Below are positions 10,524-17,756 of a stretch of 64,000 bases of DNA, in pieces. The position numbers and the translations under genes were made by a program. The notes under the pieces were generated by a model, which saw nothing but the letters and a program-made list of their open reading frames with translations, had not been told where the DNA came from and did no database searches. Position 1 is the stretch's first letter, and the number at the start of each line of letters is the position of its first letter. Source of the DNA: Cytophagales bacterium (GTDB lineage Bacteria; Bacteroidota; Bacteroidia; Cytophagales; Spirosomataceae). Location of the stretch: contig JAAFJL010000002.1 in the NCBI GenBank assembly GCA_013298865.1, positions 27,978 through 91,977 on the forward strand. Direction: 5' to 3'.

Positions 10524-11627
10524 TTACGCTAAATATTTTTTTACTGTTACTAAAGCAGACCCAATTACTTGGTGCATATCATAATATTTATATTCTGCCA
10601 ATCTTCCCCCGAAGATAACATTTTCTTCTTTTTCTGCTAAATCACGATATTTTTTAAACAAATCATTATTCTTCTCATCATTTATTGGGTAGTATGCTTC
10701 CATCCCACTCGACCATTCACAAGGATATTCTTTTGTAACAACTGTTTTCGGCTGACGACCAAACTCAAAATGTTTGTGTTCTAAAATCCTTGTGTATGGA
10801 ACATCCGCTTCGGTATAATTTACAACAGCATTACCTTGATAATTTTCTTTGTCATGCGTTTCATGCTCAAATCTTAAACTTCGATATTCTAATTTACCAA
10901 ATTGATAATTATAATATTCGTCGATGTGTCCTGTAAAAACGATAGTTTCAGCTAAATCTGAATATTGTTTTTTGTTTTCAAAAAAATCTATTGAAGTTTT
11001 CACCTCTATTCCACTCAATAAACCTTCTGTGAGTTTGTTATATCCCCCAATTGGAATTCCTTGGTATTTATCATTGAAATAATTATTGTCAAAAGTAAAT
11101 CTCAAAGGCAAACGTTTAATAATAAATGCGGGTAACTCAGTTGCTTTTCGTCCCCATTGTTTTTCGGTATAACCTTTAATTAATTTATGATAAATATCTG
11201 TTCCGACTAAAGAAATTGCTTGTTCTTCTAAATTCTGAGGGTTGGTTATCCCTGAGTTTTCTACTTGTTCTTGAATTTTAGCTTGAGCCTCCTCAGGTGT
11301 TTTCACTTTCCAGAGTTGGTAGAAAGTGTTCATATTAAAAGGTAAATTATACAATTCCCCCTCAAAATTTGCCAAAGGAGAGTTTGTATATCTATTAAAT
11401 TCCACAAATGAATTTACGTAGTCCCAGATAGTTTTATCGTTCGTATGAAAAATGTGAGCACCGTATTTGTGAACGTTAATTCCTTCCACTTCTTCACAAA
11501 AAACATTTCCACCAATATGCTCTCTTCTGTCAATTACAAGGCATCTTTTGCCTTTTTTTGTAGCTTCATGAGCAAACACAGCACCAAACAAGCCTGCACC
11601 AACTATCAAAAAATCGTATTGTTTCAT
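10524..11627 (-). CDS. glf: UDP-galactopyranose mutase
   Basis: A 367-residue flavoenzyme that interconverts UDP-galactopyranose and UDP-galactofuranose, giving the donor for galactofuranose in surface glycans. The N-terminal FAD motif is FLIVGAGLFGAVFAHEA, followed by CLVIDRREHIGGN (residues about 30-42). Also present are the family segments KYGAHIFHTND, YTEKQWGRKATELP, GGYNKLTEGLL and the C-terminal GRLAEYKYYDMHQVIGSAL, which holds tyrosines and an arginine of the substrate site. Length and motif order are complete. It is cytosolic. It starts 2 bp after the stop of the upstream GT2 gene, which implies translational coupling. It predicts that the glycan made by this locus contains galactofuranose. 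Confidence 0.97.
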   Translation of the reverse strand: MKQYDFLIVGAGLFGAVFAHEATKKGKRCLVIDRREHIGGNVFCEEVEGINVHKYGAHIFHTNDKTIWDYVNSFVEFNRYTNSPLANFEGELYNLPFNMNTFYQLWKVKTPEEAQAKIQEQVENSGITNPQNLEEQAISLVGTDIYHKLIKGYTEKQWGRKATELPAFIIKRLPLRFTFDNNYFNDKYQGIPIGGYNKLTEGLLSGIEVKTSIDFFENKKQYSDLAETIVFTGHIDEYYNYQFGKLEYRSLRFEHETHDKENYQGNAVVNYTEADVPYTRILEHKHFEFGRQPKTVVTKEYPCEWSSGMEAYYPINDEKNNDLFKKYRDLAEKEENVIFGGRLAEYKYYDMHQVIGSALVTVKKYLA

Positions 11628-11629
11628 GC

Positions 11630-12379
11630 TTAGTTATTTTCTTTCAAATTTTTGATTTTACTATTCAATTCCCAACGAAAATTGGCTAATTCCTTAAAAC
11701 TCTGCCAACAAACTTTCAATAATTTCATTTTCTGAATTGAAACCTCCCCCGTTGCTCTTTCCTTGTGCGTTATGGGTATATTGAATAATTCGTTCCCAGA
11801 TTTTTTAGATAGAATTGCCAAGAAAATGTTCGGGGCAAATGGTACAGGTGTCGGTAATTGGGCTAACAATTTCTTTAAAAACGAACCTTTGATTAATCTG
11901 AATGGAATATTTGAATCCATAATGTACGTACCATAGATTAGGAACATACTCCAACGCAAAATCCGAGTAATAAAAAGTCTAAATACATCGTCGTGTCTAA
12001 TTTGACGATACCCCAAAATAAAGTTTGATTGATTTCTTTTATCCCAAAGTTTTTCAAAATCTTCTGGAATAAATTGATCGTCTGAATCTGTCTGAAAAAT
12101 ATATTCTACCCCTAAATCTACTGCAGTTTGATATGCTGTAACTACAGCTTTCCCATGTCCGCCATTAATTTGATGAACTACAACTAATCTTGGATTTTGT
12201 GGTTTCAATGAATCTAAAATTGCTCCAGTTTTGTCTTTTGAACCGTCATTTACAACGATAAGGCGGGCGTCGTCGTCAGGAAATCTTTGGTCTAAAAGGT
12301 CAATCCAGATTTTCACTACGTCTGCCATGCACTCTTGCTCATTGTAAGCGGGCATGACAATTGCTAATTTAATACTCAT
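11630..12379 (-). CDS. Glycosyltransferase family 2 (polyprenyl-phosphate sugar synthase-like)
   Basis: A 249-residue GT-A enzyme. I use the ATG at 12377-12379; a TTG one codon further upstream is less likely. The nucleotide-sugar fold starts AIVMPAYNEQECMADVVKIW, followed by RLIVVNDGSKDKTGAIL, NGGHGKAVVTAYQTAV and the metal-binding QTDSDDQFIPEDF. This pattern is closest to dolichol/undecaprenyl-phosphate sugar transferases, and there is one hydrophobic segment (ITRILRWSMFLIYGTYIM). It may load a sugar on a lipid carrier or extend a glycan. It is the first gene of the tight operon that continues through glf to 4336. The 167 bp upstream, to the TatD gene, presumably hold the promoter. Substrate unknown. 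Confidence 0.92.
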   Translation of the reverse strand: MSIKLAIVMPAYNEQECMADVVKIWIDLLDQRFPDDDARLIVVNDGSKDKTGAILDSLKPQNPRLVVVHQINGGHGKAVVTAYQTAVDLGVEYIFQTDSDDQFIPEDFEKLWDKRNQSNFILGYRQIRHDDVFRLFITRILRWSMFLIYGTYIMDSNIPFRLIKGSFLKKLLAQLPTPVPFAPNIFLAILSKKSGNELFNIPITHKERATGEVSIQKMKLLKVCWQSFKELANFRWELNSKIKNLKENN

Positions 12380-12546
12380 CAAAGGGGGATAAAAGGATTA
12401 GTTGGTACTCAGAACAATGTAATGAGTGTTGATACTTTCTAAATGGACTATTAGTCTATTTTACAAAATTAACAAAACCCAACGATATAAGTACAATCCA
12501 AAATCGTAAATAGCCGTGTTTTGCCCATTCATTTATTAAAAGGTCT

Positions 12547-13338
12547 TCATTCAGAGATGGAAAGATAGTTTTTTGAAAGTTTTTGAGCATTTTCGGTAGT
12601 AATTCTTAATACTTCCTCAATTGATATTTCTTTCAAATCTGCAATTTTCTGAGCAATCAATGGCAAATAAGAAGTTTCGTTTCTTTTTCCTCGGTATGGA
12701 ACTGGTGCTAAGTACGGAGCGTCTGTTTCGAGAACAATATGGTTCAAGTCAATTGCTGGAATTATTTTGTCTAAACCTCCATTTTTAAAAGTTACTACGC
12801 CACCAATTCCCATTAAAAAGCCTAATTCAATAGCTTTTTTAACTTCATCTGCTCCCCCAGAAAAACAATGGAAAATCCCTTTCAAATTGCTATCTCCATT
12901 TAGTTCAATTAAATCCACAGTCTCCCAAAAGGCATCTCTTGAATGTATGTCTATCCAAAGGTTATGCTTTTTTGCTAACTGACATTGATATAAAAAAGCC
13001 TCCTTTTGTTGCGGAACATAGGTTTTATCCCAGTAAAAATCCATTCCGATTTCTCCAATCGCTAAGAATTTATTTTTATTTAGGTTTTCTTCTACAATTT
13101 GTAATTCTTTTTCAAAATCCTCCTTCACATAACATGGATGCAAACCTATCATGGGTAAACAAAATGTGGGATGATTTCTGGCTAAAAGCATCATACTTTC
13201 GATAGTTTCCGAATTGCAATTGGGCATCCAGATTTCTGAAACTCCTGCTTCTTTTGCACGACTAAGCATTAACTCTCTATCGTCTGCAAAAGTATCATCA
13301 TATATATGTGCGTGAGTTTCAATAACTTGTGTTTTCAT
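12547..13338 (-). CDS. tatD: TatD family metal-dependent DNase/hydrolase
   Basis: A 263-residue cytosolic TIM-barrel hydrolase. All metal-site motifs are present in order: ETHAHIYDDTFADD (HxH near residue 10), AIGEIGMDFYWD (Glu near residue 95), WIDIHSRDAF, GIFHCFSGG and VLETDAPYLAPVP. Family members act as 3'-5' exonucleases or related deoxyribonucleases in repair and DNA turnover; some may be D-aminoacyl-tRNA-linked. The length is typical. It reads in the same direction as the GT2 genes on either side but is separated by 167 bp downstream and about 100 bp upstream, so it is probably an independent unit. Confidence 0.95.
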   Translation of the reverse strand: MKTQVIETHAHIYDDTFADDRELMLSRAKEAGVSEIWMPNCNSETIESMMLLARNHPTFCLPMIGLHPCYVKEDFEKELQIVEENLNKNKFLAIGEIGMDFYWDKTYVPQQKEAFLYQCQLAKKHNLWIDIHSRDAFWETVDLIELNGDSNLKGIFHCFSGGADEVKKAIELGFLMGIGGVVTFKNGGLDKIIPAIDLNHIVLETDAPYLAPVPYRGKRNETSYLPLIAQKIADLKEISIEEVLRITTENAQKLSKNYLSISE

Positions 13339-13383
13339 TTATGTTGTTGTAGTTTTTTTCCTTTGCAATTATAATCAAAGCGG

Positions 13384-13449
13384 TTATTGATTGCTTATTG
13401 CTTAGTGTTAATTACTGATTGTTAATTGTTGATTGTTAATTGCTAATTG
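13384..13449. repeat. Short degenerate tandem repeat, TGATTGTTAATTG type
   Basis: Between the TatD start and the end of the next glycosyltransferase lies a run of TTAATTG/TGATTG words. It has two exact 13-bp copies of TGATTGTTAATTG (13416-13428 and 13430-13442, period 14) and looser copies on the left. It overlaps the last codons and stop of the minus-strand gene. This is simple-sequence expansion, and I see no sign of function. Confidence 0.6.
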
Positions 13450-14471
13450 TAAACCCTCCCTTTCCAGTCAACTTTTACAGGTAAATAGTAAAAAATGACC
13501 ATTCCTAATCCCCAAGAAAGTAGATAAAATTCGTACCAAAGCAGATGAGGAATTAATTGATACTGTTTGAGTTTTAAAATCGTAGGTAAAACAGCAAGCG
13601 TTTGTCCAAGCCATTTAAAAATCCACAAAATTAAAGCCATTTTTATAGAAAAATTCCAAGAAATAAGTAGTAAAATTGGAATCATTAACGCTTGCAAAAA
13701 CAAAGAAATAACAACCCAAGCAGGACATTGCAAAGCCCCAACCATCCACCGTTTTCTTTGATGTGCAAATTCCTTGAGAGACGTAATGGGAAGTGTTCTT
13801 GAAAAGACTTTTTCGTTAATGGTATTCACAAAATCATAGCCATTATTGACTACCGCATGGAACATCGCAAAGTCTTCTGTTATTGAAAAAGGAATCGTTG
13901 CATAACCACCCGTAGCCTCATATCCTGCCCTCGAAATCGCTGAATTATTCCCTAAACCTGTTAATGGAATTTTCCAATCTGCCAATCTTTTCAAGAGTGA
14001 AAGTGCTAATAACCAATCAATTGATTGAAATTTTGTAAAAATATCAGAGCCTTCCACAGAAGTAATTCCTACTTGATGACCCAATTTTGAGTTCTGACGA
14101 AAAGGCTCTATCATTCCCAAAATCCAGTCTTGATTCGCCTGTACATCTGCATCAGTAATTAGAAAAATTTCACCCGTAGAGTGTTCGTACAAATTGGCTA
14201 AAACGTTGGCTTTTCCAATCTGATTATTGATAGTTTTTTGGATATTTACAAGCTGGAAATGGGGTTTATCTTGAATGAAATTCTCGACCAACATCTGAGT
14301 TTTATCCGACGATTGGTCATTGCCAATCAGTACTTGCATTTGTGATGAAGGATAATTTTGAAGATTAATAGATTCAAGACACCGAATGATATTTGATTCT
14401 TCATTTCTTGCAGCTATCCAGATACTTATCTTTGGTAAATTGGTACTATAATTGGGCAAATTGGTATCCAT
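13443..14471 (-). CDS. Glycosyltransferase family 2, membrane-associated
   Basis: A 342-residue processive-type GT2. The catalytic domain has ISIWIAARNEESNIIRCL, VLIGNDQSSDKTQ, the donor/metal motif LITDADVQAN (DAD near residue 107) and the acceptor-binding block QRKRWMVGAL (QxxRW, near residue 240). Hydrophobic helices follow (VISLFLQALMIPILLLISW and later ones to about residue 335), so it is anchored in the inner membrane. The ATG at 14471 lies inside the end of the deacetylase gene (26-bp overlap), so the two are translationally coupled. A GT2 plus deacetylase pair suggests synthesis and trimming of an N-acetylated polysaccharide or lipid-linked sugar. Exact product unknown. Confidence 0.92.
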   Translation of the reverse strand: MDTNLPNYSTNLPKISIWIAARNEESNIIRCLESINLQNYPSSQMQVLIGNDQSSDKTQMLVENFIQDKPHFQLVNIQKTINNQIGKANVLANLYEHSTGEIFLITDADVQANQDWILGMIEPFRQNSKLGHQVGITSVEGSDIFTKFQSIDWLLALSLLKRLADWKIPLTGLGNNSAISRAGYEATGGYATIPFSITEDFAMFHAVVNNGYDFVNTINEKVFSRTLPITSLKEFAHQRKRWMVGALQCPAWVVISLFLQALMIPILLLISWNFSIKMALILWIFKWLGQTLAVLPTILKLKQYQLIPHLLWYEFYLLSWGLGMVIFYYLPVKVDWKGRVYN

Positions 14472-15057
14472 TTTCAGTGAAATGTTTTAAAAATTTAGGC
14501 AGCGTAAATCTCAAATTTTTCTCCGCTTTTTTACTATCATGAAACAGTACAATCGAACCATTTTCTGTATGTTGAATGCTCTTTTTTAGCACATTTTCTG
14601 GTGAAATATCCAATGAATAATCCCCAGAAAGTACATCCCACATCACGATTTTATGCGTTTCAAGAATTGGCTTTGCTTGATTTTTTTTAATCCGACCATA
14701 CGGTGGTCTAAACAAGGTAGAGTCGGGTATAACTCCTTGGCATTTTTTGAAGTTTTCTACATAAAAATTATCCTCAACATCCCAGCCTCTTACATGATTA
14801 TAAGTATGATTGCCAATGGAATGTTCAGCTTTAAGAAGTTGATCAAAAATCTGTGGGTTTTTAACGATATTTTCTCCAATACAGAAAAAAGTTGCCTTTG
14901 CTTGATAAATATCTAACTGTTCCAAAACAAACTCTGTAACTTCTGGAATCGGTCCATCATCAAAAGTGAGGTAGATAACTTTTTGATTTTCAGACATTTT
15001 CCAAATAAAATCAGGATAAAAAGCCCTCATCAAAAAATTAGTTTTGTGAATAAACAT
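14446..15057 (-). CDS. Polysaccharide deacetylase (NodB homology domain)
   Basis: A 203-residue protein when read from the ATG at 15055-15057. The start is chosen because about 18 residues before YPDFIW is usual in homologues, whereas the longer frame would start at TTG. The NodB motifs are YLTFDDGPIPEVTEF (motif 1, catalytic Asp pair), SIGNHTYNH (motif 2, metal histidines), LFRPPYGRI (motif 3), WDVLSGDYS (motif 4) and SIVLFHDS (motif 5, catalytic His). It is a complete carbohydrate esterase 4 enzyme, expected to remove N-acetyl groups from a polysaccharide or peptidoglycan. There is no clear signal peptide, so the active location is uncertain. It overlaps the downstream GT2 gene by 26 bp and is divergent from the MoxR cassette. 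Confidence 0.93.
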   Translation of the reverse strand: MFIHKTNFLMRAFYPDFIWKMSENQKVIYLTFDDGPIPEVTEFVLEQLDIYQAKATFFCIGENIVKNPQIFDQLLKAEHSIGNHTYNHVRGWDVEDNFYVENFKKCQGVIPDSTLFRPPYGRIKKNQAKPILETHKIVMWDVLSGDYSLDISPENVLKKSIQHTENGSIVLFHDSKKAEKNLRFTLPKFLKHFTENGYQFAQL

Positions 15058-15192
15058 ACAATTTGGTTTCAATTTTTACGAAGTTACCATTTTGAGTGAT
15101 ATTTTTGATGGATAATTGCAATTCACACCAATTTTAATGCTTTTCTTAAATCCCAAAAATAGCCTGTTTAAATTCAATCACCTGAATTCCTG

Positions 15193-15837
15193 ATGTCAGA
15201 CCAACTTTATTTTCTAAACATGATTAAAAATCTTCGCCAAAACGAAGAGGTTATGTTGTATGACAATATTTTGAAATTCAGTGAGATAGAAGCCGAAAAC
15301 ACTATTAATTTTCTCAAAAAAGAATATCAAAATGAGTCTTTAAATTTTCCTTTCAAACATCCAGATTTTGATAAAAATGTTGCCTTGTGGGCGGCAAAAA
15401 CAGTTTATATTGCCGCACAATTAATCCTTTATCGTGAAAATAAATCTGAGGATATTCCAACGCTTTTACCTGACTTCCAATCTCCAATTTCTCCTTCGTC
15501 AATACTTTCCGCAGATTTGTGCTTACGCTTTTTGCCCGATATGCTCGTGCAATTAAAGTTTTTTGACAGCGAGGACCCTTTGGTCGAAATATTAGAAAAG
15601 ATATTGAGTCAGTGGCATTATTCTGGAATCAATTATCCCTTAGCAATAGAAAAATTAGACTTTGCTGTTATTGATTCTGATAATTGTTTGAAACAACTTT
15701 ATATAAACAGAATTATCGAAAACAAGAAAATCCATTTAGCAAAACTTCCACATTTCAAAGATACTATCCTTGCCAATTTGGGGATTTATGGAAAAGAATT
15801 TTGGAAAGAATTTAGCTTAGAAAACCAACAAGTATAG
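15193..15837 (+). CDS. Accessory protein of MoxR-vWA-propeller cassette (bpX-type), unknown function
   Basis: A 214-residue cytosolic protein, first gene of the cassette. No enzymatic motif is visible. It is helical and acidic. Conserved-looking blocks are VALWAAKTVYIAAQLILYRE (near residue 80), ILSADLCLRFLPDMLVQL (near residue 115) and LSQWHYSGINYPL (near residue 150), which resemble one of the small partner families (named bpX in the computational description of MoxR-vWA-beta-propeller ternary systems). I cannot say which bpX family it is. The ATG at 15193 is 135 bp from the divergent deacetylase start, so the cassette promoter should lie there. 78 bp separate it from the ATPase gene. Confidence 0.8.
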   Translation: MSDQLYFLNMIKNLRQNEEVMLYDNILKFSEIEAENTINFLKKEYQNESLNFPFKHPDFDKNVALWAAKTVYIAAQLILYRENKSEDIPTLLPDFQSPISPSSILSADLCLRFLPDMLVQLKFFDSEDPLVEILEKILSQWHYSGINYPLAIEKLDFAVIDSDNCLKQLYINRIIENKKIHLAKLPHFKDTILANLGIYGKEFWKEFSLENQQV

Positions 15838-15841
15838 AATC

Positions 15842-15906
15842 AAACCTTATAAGATTCAACACTTTACTCATTCATTATCAAATACTTATCAAATCCTACA
15901 AGGTTT
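15842..15906. repeat. Imperfect inverted repeat between first cassette gene and MoxR
   Basis: Arms 15842-15856 (AAACCTTATAAGATT) and 15892-15906 pair at 13 of 15 positions across a 35-bp AT-rich loop. It sits just before the MoxR start and could be an mRNA structure or a relic palindrome. No T-run follows, so it is not a typical terminator. Confidence 0.4.
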
Positions 15907-15915
15907 AAAATATAC

Positions 15916-17046
15916 ATGACTAATATTAACAAGCTAAACGGCGTCCTACGTTTTGTAAAAGAATCATTTATTGGCAAAGATGAAATCATTGATTTATTGG
16001 GTATCAGCCTAATAGCAAGAGAAAATGCCTTTCTTTTAGGTCCTCCAGGTACTGCCAAAAGTGCCATTATTCGTTTACTTTCTACTTGTATTGAAAACGG
16101 AAAAAATTTTGAATACCTCCTCACAAGATTTACAGAACCCAACGAAATTTTTGGTCCTTTCGACATCCGTAAACTCAAAGATGGCGAACTCATTACCAAT
16201 ACCGAAGGCATGATGCCCGAAGCATCAATGGTGTTTTTAGATGAAATTTTCAACGCCAATAGTGCTATTTTGAATAGTTTATTGATGGCTTTAAATGAGA
16301 AAATTTTTAGACGTGGGAAGGAAACTAAAAAACTCCCTGCCCTTATGTTTGTAGGGGCAAGTAACGTATTGCCCGAAGATGATGCCCTCAACGCCCTTTT
16401 GGATAGATTTCTGATTCGGGTAAAATGTGATTATGTCGATACTGACCGACTTGAAGAGGTTTTGTTGGCTGGTTGGAAGTTGGAGAATAATTTCAGCAAC
16501 GAAAAACCATCTATCACCCCCGAAGAGATTATTGATTTGCAACAATTGAGCAAACAAGTTGACCTTTCACCAATCCGAAAACAGTACGTTGATTTGGTAC
16601 ATAATCTGAGGAATACGGGTATAAAAGTATCTGACCGCCGTGCCGTAAAAATTCAGAATTTATTGGCTGCCAGTGCGTTGATGTGCGGACGAAATGAAGC
16701 AATATTGTCTGACCTATGGGTACTAAAATATATTTGGGACACCGAAGAGCAAATTGAGATTTTGGCAGGAATAATTGATACGATTATTGAGAAAGATAAT
16801 GCCCCACAGGCTCATCCACAGGCATTATTCAACAAAAACCCTAATGCCGAGGAGTTAGCAAAAGAGATAGATTTATTAAAAACCAAGTGGGATTCGGGCA
16901 GTTTATCTTTTGAAGAACAGAACGTTATCAAGGACAAATTAAGGTATGTACAGACTCGTTGCAACTGGATAAAAAACAATGAACACAAACAGCATCTCCA
17001 AACTGAAATAGAATTATTATGGCAAAAAATGCTGAAAACGATATAA
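15916..17046 (+). CDS. MoxR-family AAA+ ATPase
   Basis: A 376-residue cytosolic ATPase. Walker A is GPPGTAKS (residues 42-49), Walker B is MVFLDEIF (around 105-112), sensor 1 is the asparagine of GASN (150), and the arginine-finger helix is ALLDRFLIRV (161-169). The insertion ILNSLLMALNEKIFRRG is characteristic of the MoxR/RavA branch. The C-terminal lid includes VSDRRAVKIQNLLAASAL. MoxR ATPases act as chaperone-like remodellers together with vWA proteins, and a vWA protein is encoded two genes downstream. The gene ends 28 bp inside the next one, which implies coupled translation. This is the motor of the cassette; its client is unknown. Confidence 0.95.
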   Translation: MTNINKLNGVLRFVKESFIGKDEIIDLLGISLIARENAFLLGPPGTAKSAIIRLLSTCIENGKNFEYLLTRFTEPNEIFGPFDIRKLKDGELITNTEGMMPEASMVFLDEIFNANSAILNSLLMALNEKIFRRGKETKKLPALMFVGASNVLPEDDALNALLDRFLIRVKCDYVDTDRLEEVLLAGWKLENNFSNEKPSITPEEIIDLQQLSKQVDLSPIRKQYVDLVHNLRNTGIKVSDRRAVKIQNLLAASALMCGRNEAILSDLWVLKYIWDTEEQIEILAGIIDTIIEKDNAPQAHPQALFNKNPNAEELAKEIDLLKTKWDSGSLSFEEQNVIKDKLRYVQTRCNWIKNNEHKQHLQTEIELLWQKMLKTI

Positions 17047-17747
17047 AATATTTCTTGCAAATTGAGAAAATTTATCAAGATGATTTGGCAAATATCCGTC
17101 TCTGGCAAAACCTAAAAATGGCTTTCGACGAAGACAAAATATGGATAAAAGATTTTGATTACGTTCAAATTAATTCCATTGAAGTAAAAAGCATTCCGTA
17201 CAAAATGATTTTTTACGAAAAATCTGGAAAACTATTTTTACAAAGTAGCCGATTACCAGACCGCAATGTACCTGCCTTACTTTGGACTCCGATTGAACGA
17301 GCTTTGCCAGTACGTTTGCCATCATTTAATCATAATTATTTTGGTGTAAATGAAGTGGTAAACATCAACATAATTTCCTCAGAATCAGAAGTAGAGGCGT
17401 TTGGAATGCTTACGACAATTGCCACATTATCTGCCTATATTCAGACTGCCCCAGCAGTTCGTTTACAGAATCTTCATTGGACAATTTTGAATAATGATAA
17501 AGTTTTTATTATCGGGAAACCGCTTCTACCGATAACAGGAGAGACATTTTGGCAAAGAAAAGATTTTTTATTGCCTACTGGATATGATTTTGATTTACAT
17601 ATTTTATCCGATATTTTAGCAAATAAACTGAACCCCGACAAAGATTCTTTCGTGATTTGGAACAAAGACAATACCTATTTTTTGATTGATAAAAATGATT
17701 TTCAAAATTTATCAATCGGGTCATTTAGGGGGTATGTTATTAAGTAA
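17019..17747 (+). CDS. Accessory protein of MoxR-vWA-propeller cassette (bpX-type), unknown function
   Basis: A 242-residue cytosolic protein without recognised catalytic residues. It overlaps the ATPase gene by 28 bp and ends 9 bp before the vWA gene, so it is firmly part of the operon. Conserved-looking segments are ALLWTPIERALPVRLP (near residue 85) and GKPLLPITGETFWQRKDFLLPTGYDFD (near residue 165). The latter 'LP-x-PGE-x-FW...LLP-x-GY' pattern is what I associate with a bpX-type partner found beside MoxR and vWA genes. Presumably a subunit or adaptor of the complex; that is inference from position. Confidence 0.82.
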   Translation: MAKNAENDIKYFLQIEKIYQDDLANIRLWQNLKMAFDEDKIWIKDFDYVQINSIEVKSIPYKMIFYEKSGKLFLQSSRLPDRNVPALLWTPIERALPVRLPSFNHNYFGVNEVVNINIISSESEVEAFGMLTTIATLSAYIQTAPAVRLQNLHWTILNNDKVFIIGKPLLPITGETFWQRKDFLLPTGYDFDLHILSDILANKLNPDKDSFVIWNKDNTYFLIDKNDFQNLSIGSFRGYVIK

Positions 17748-17756
17748 AATTTCAAT

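Noticed and set aside
13384..13449. Possible CRISPR-like repeat
   Set aside because: Units are 13-14 bp, degenerate and without spacers; simple-sequence repeat only.
15864..16391. 175-codon minus-strand frame antisense to the MoxR gene
   Set aside because: A shadow of the ATPase coding frame; the plus frame has complete AAA+ motifs.
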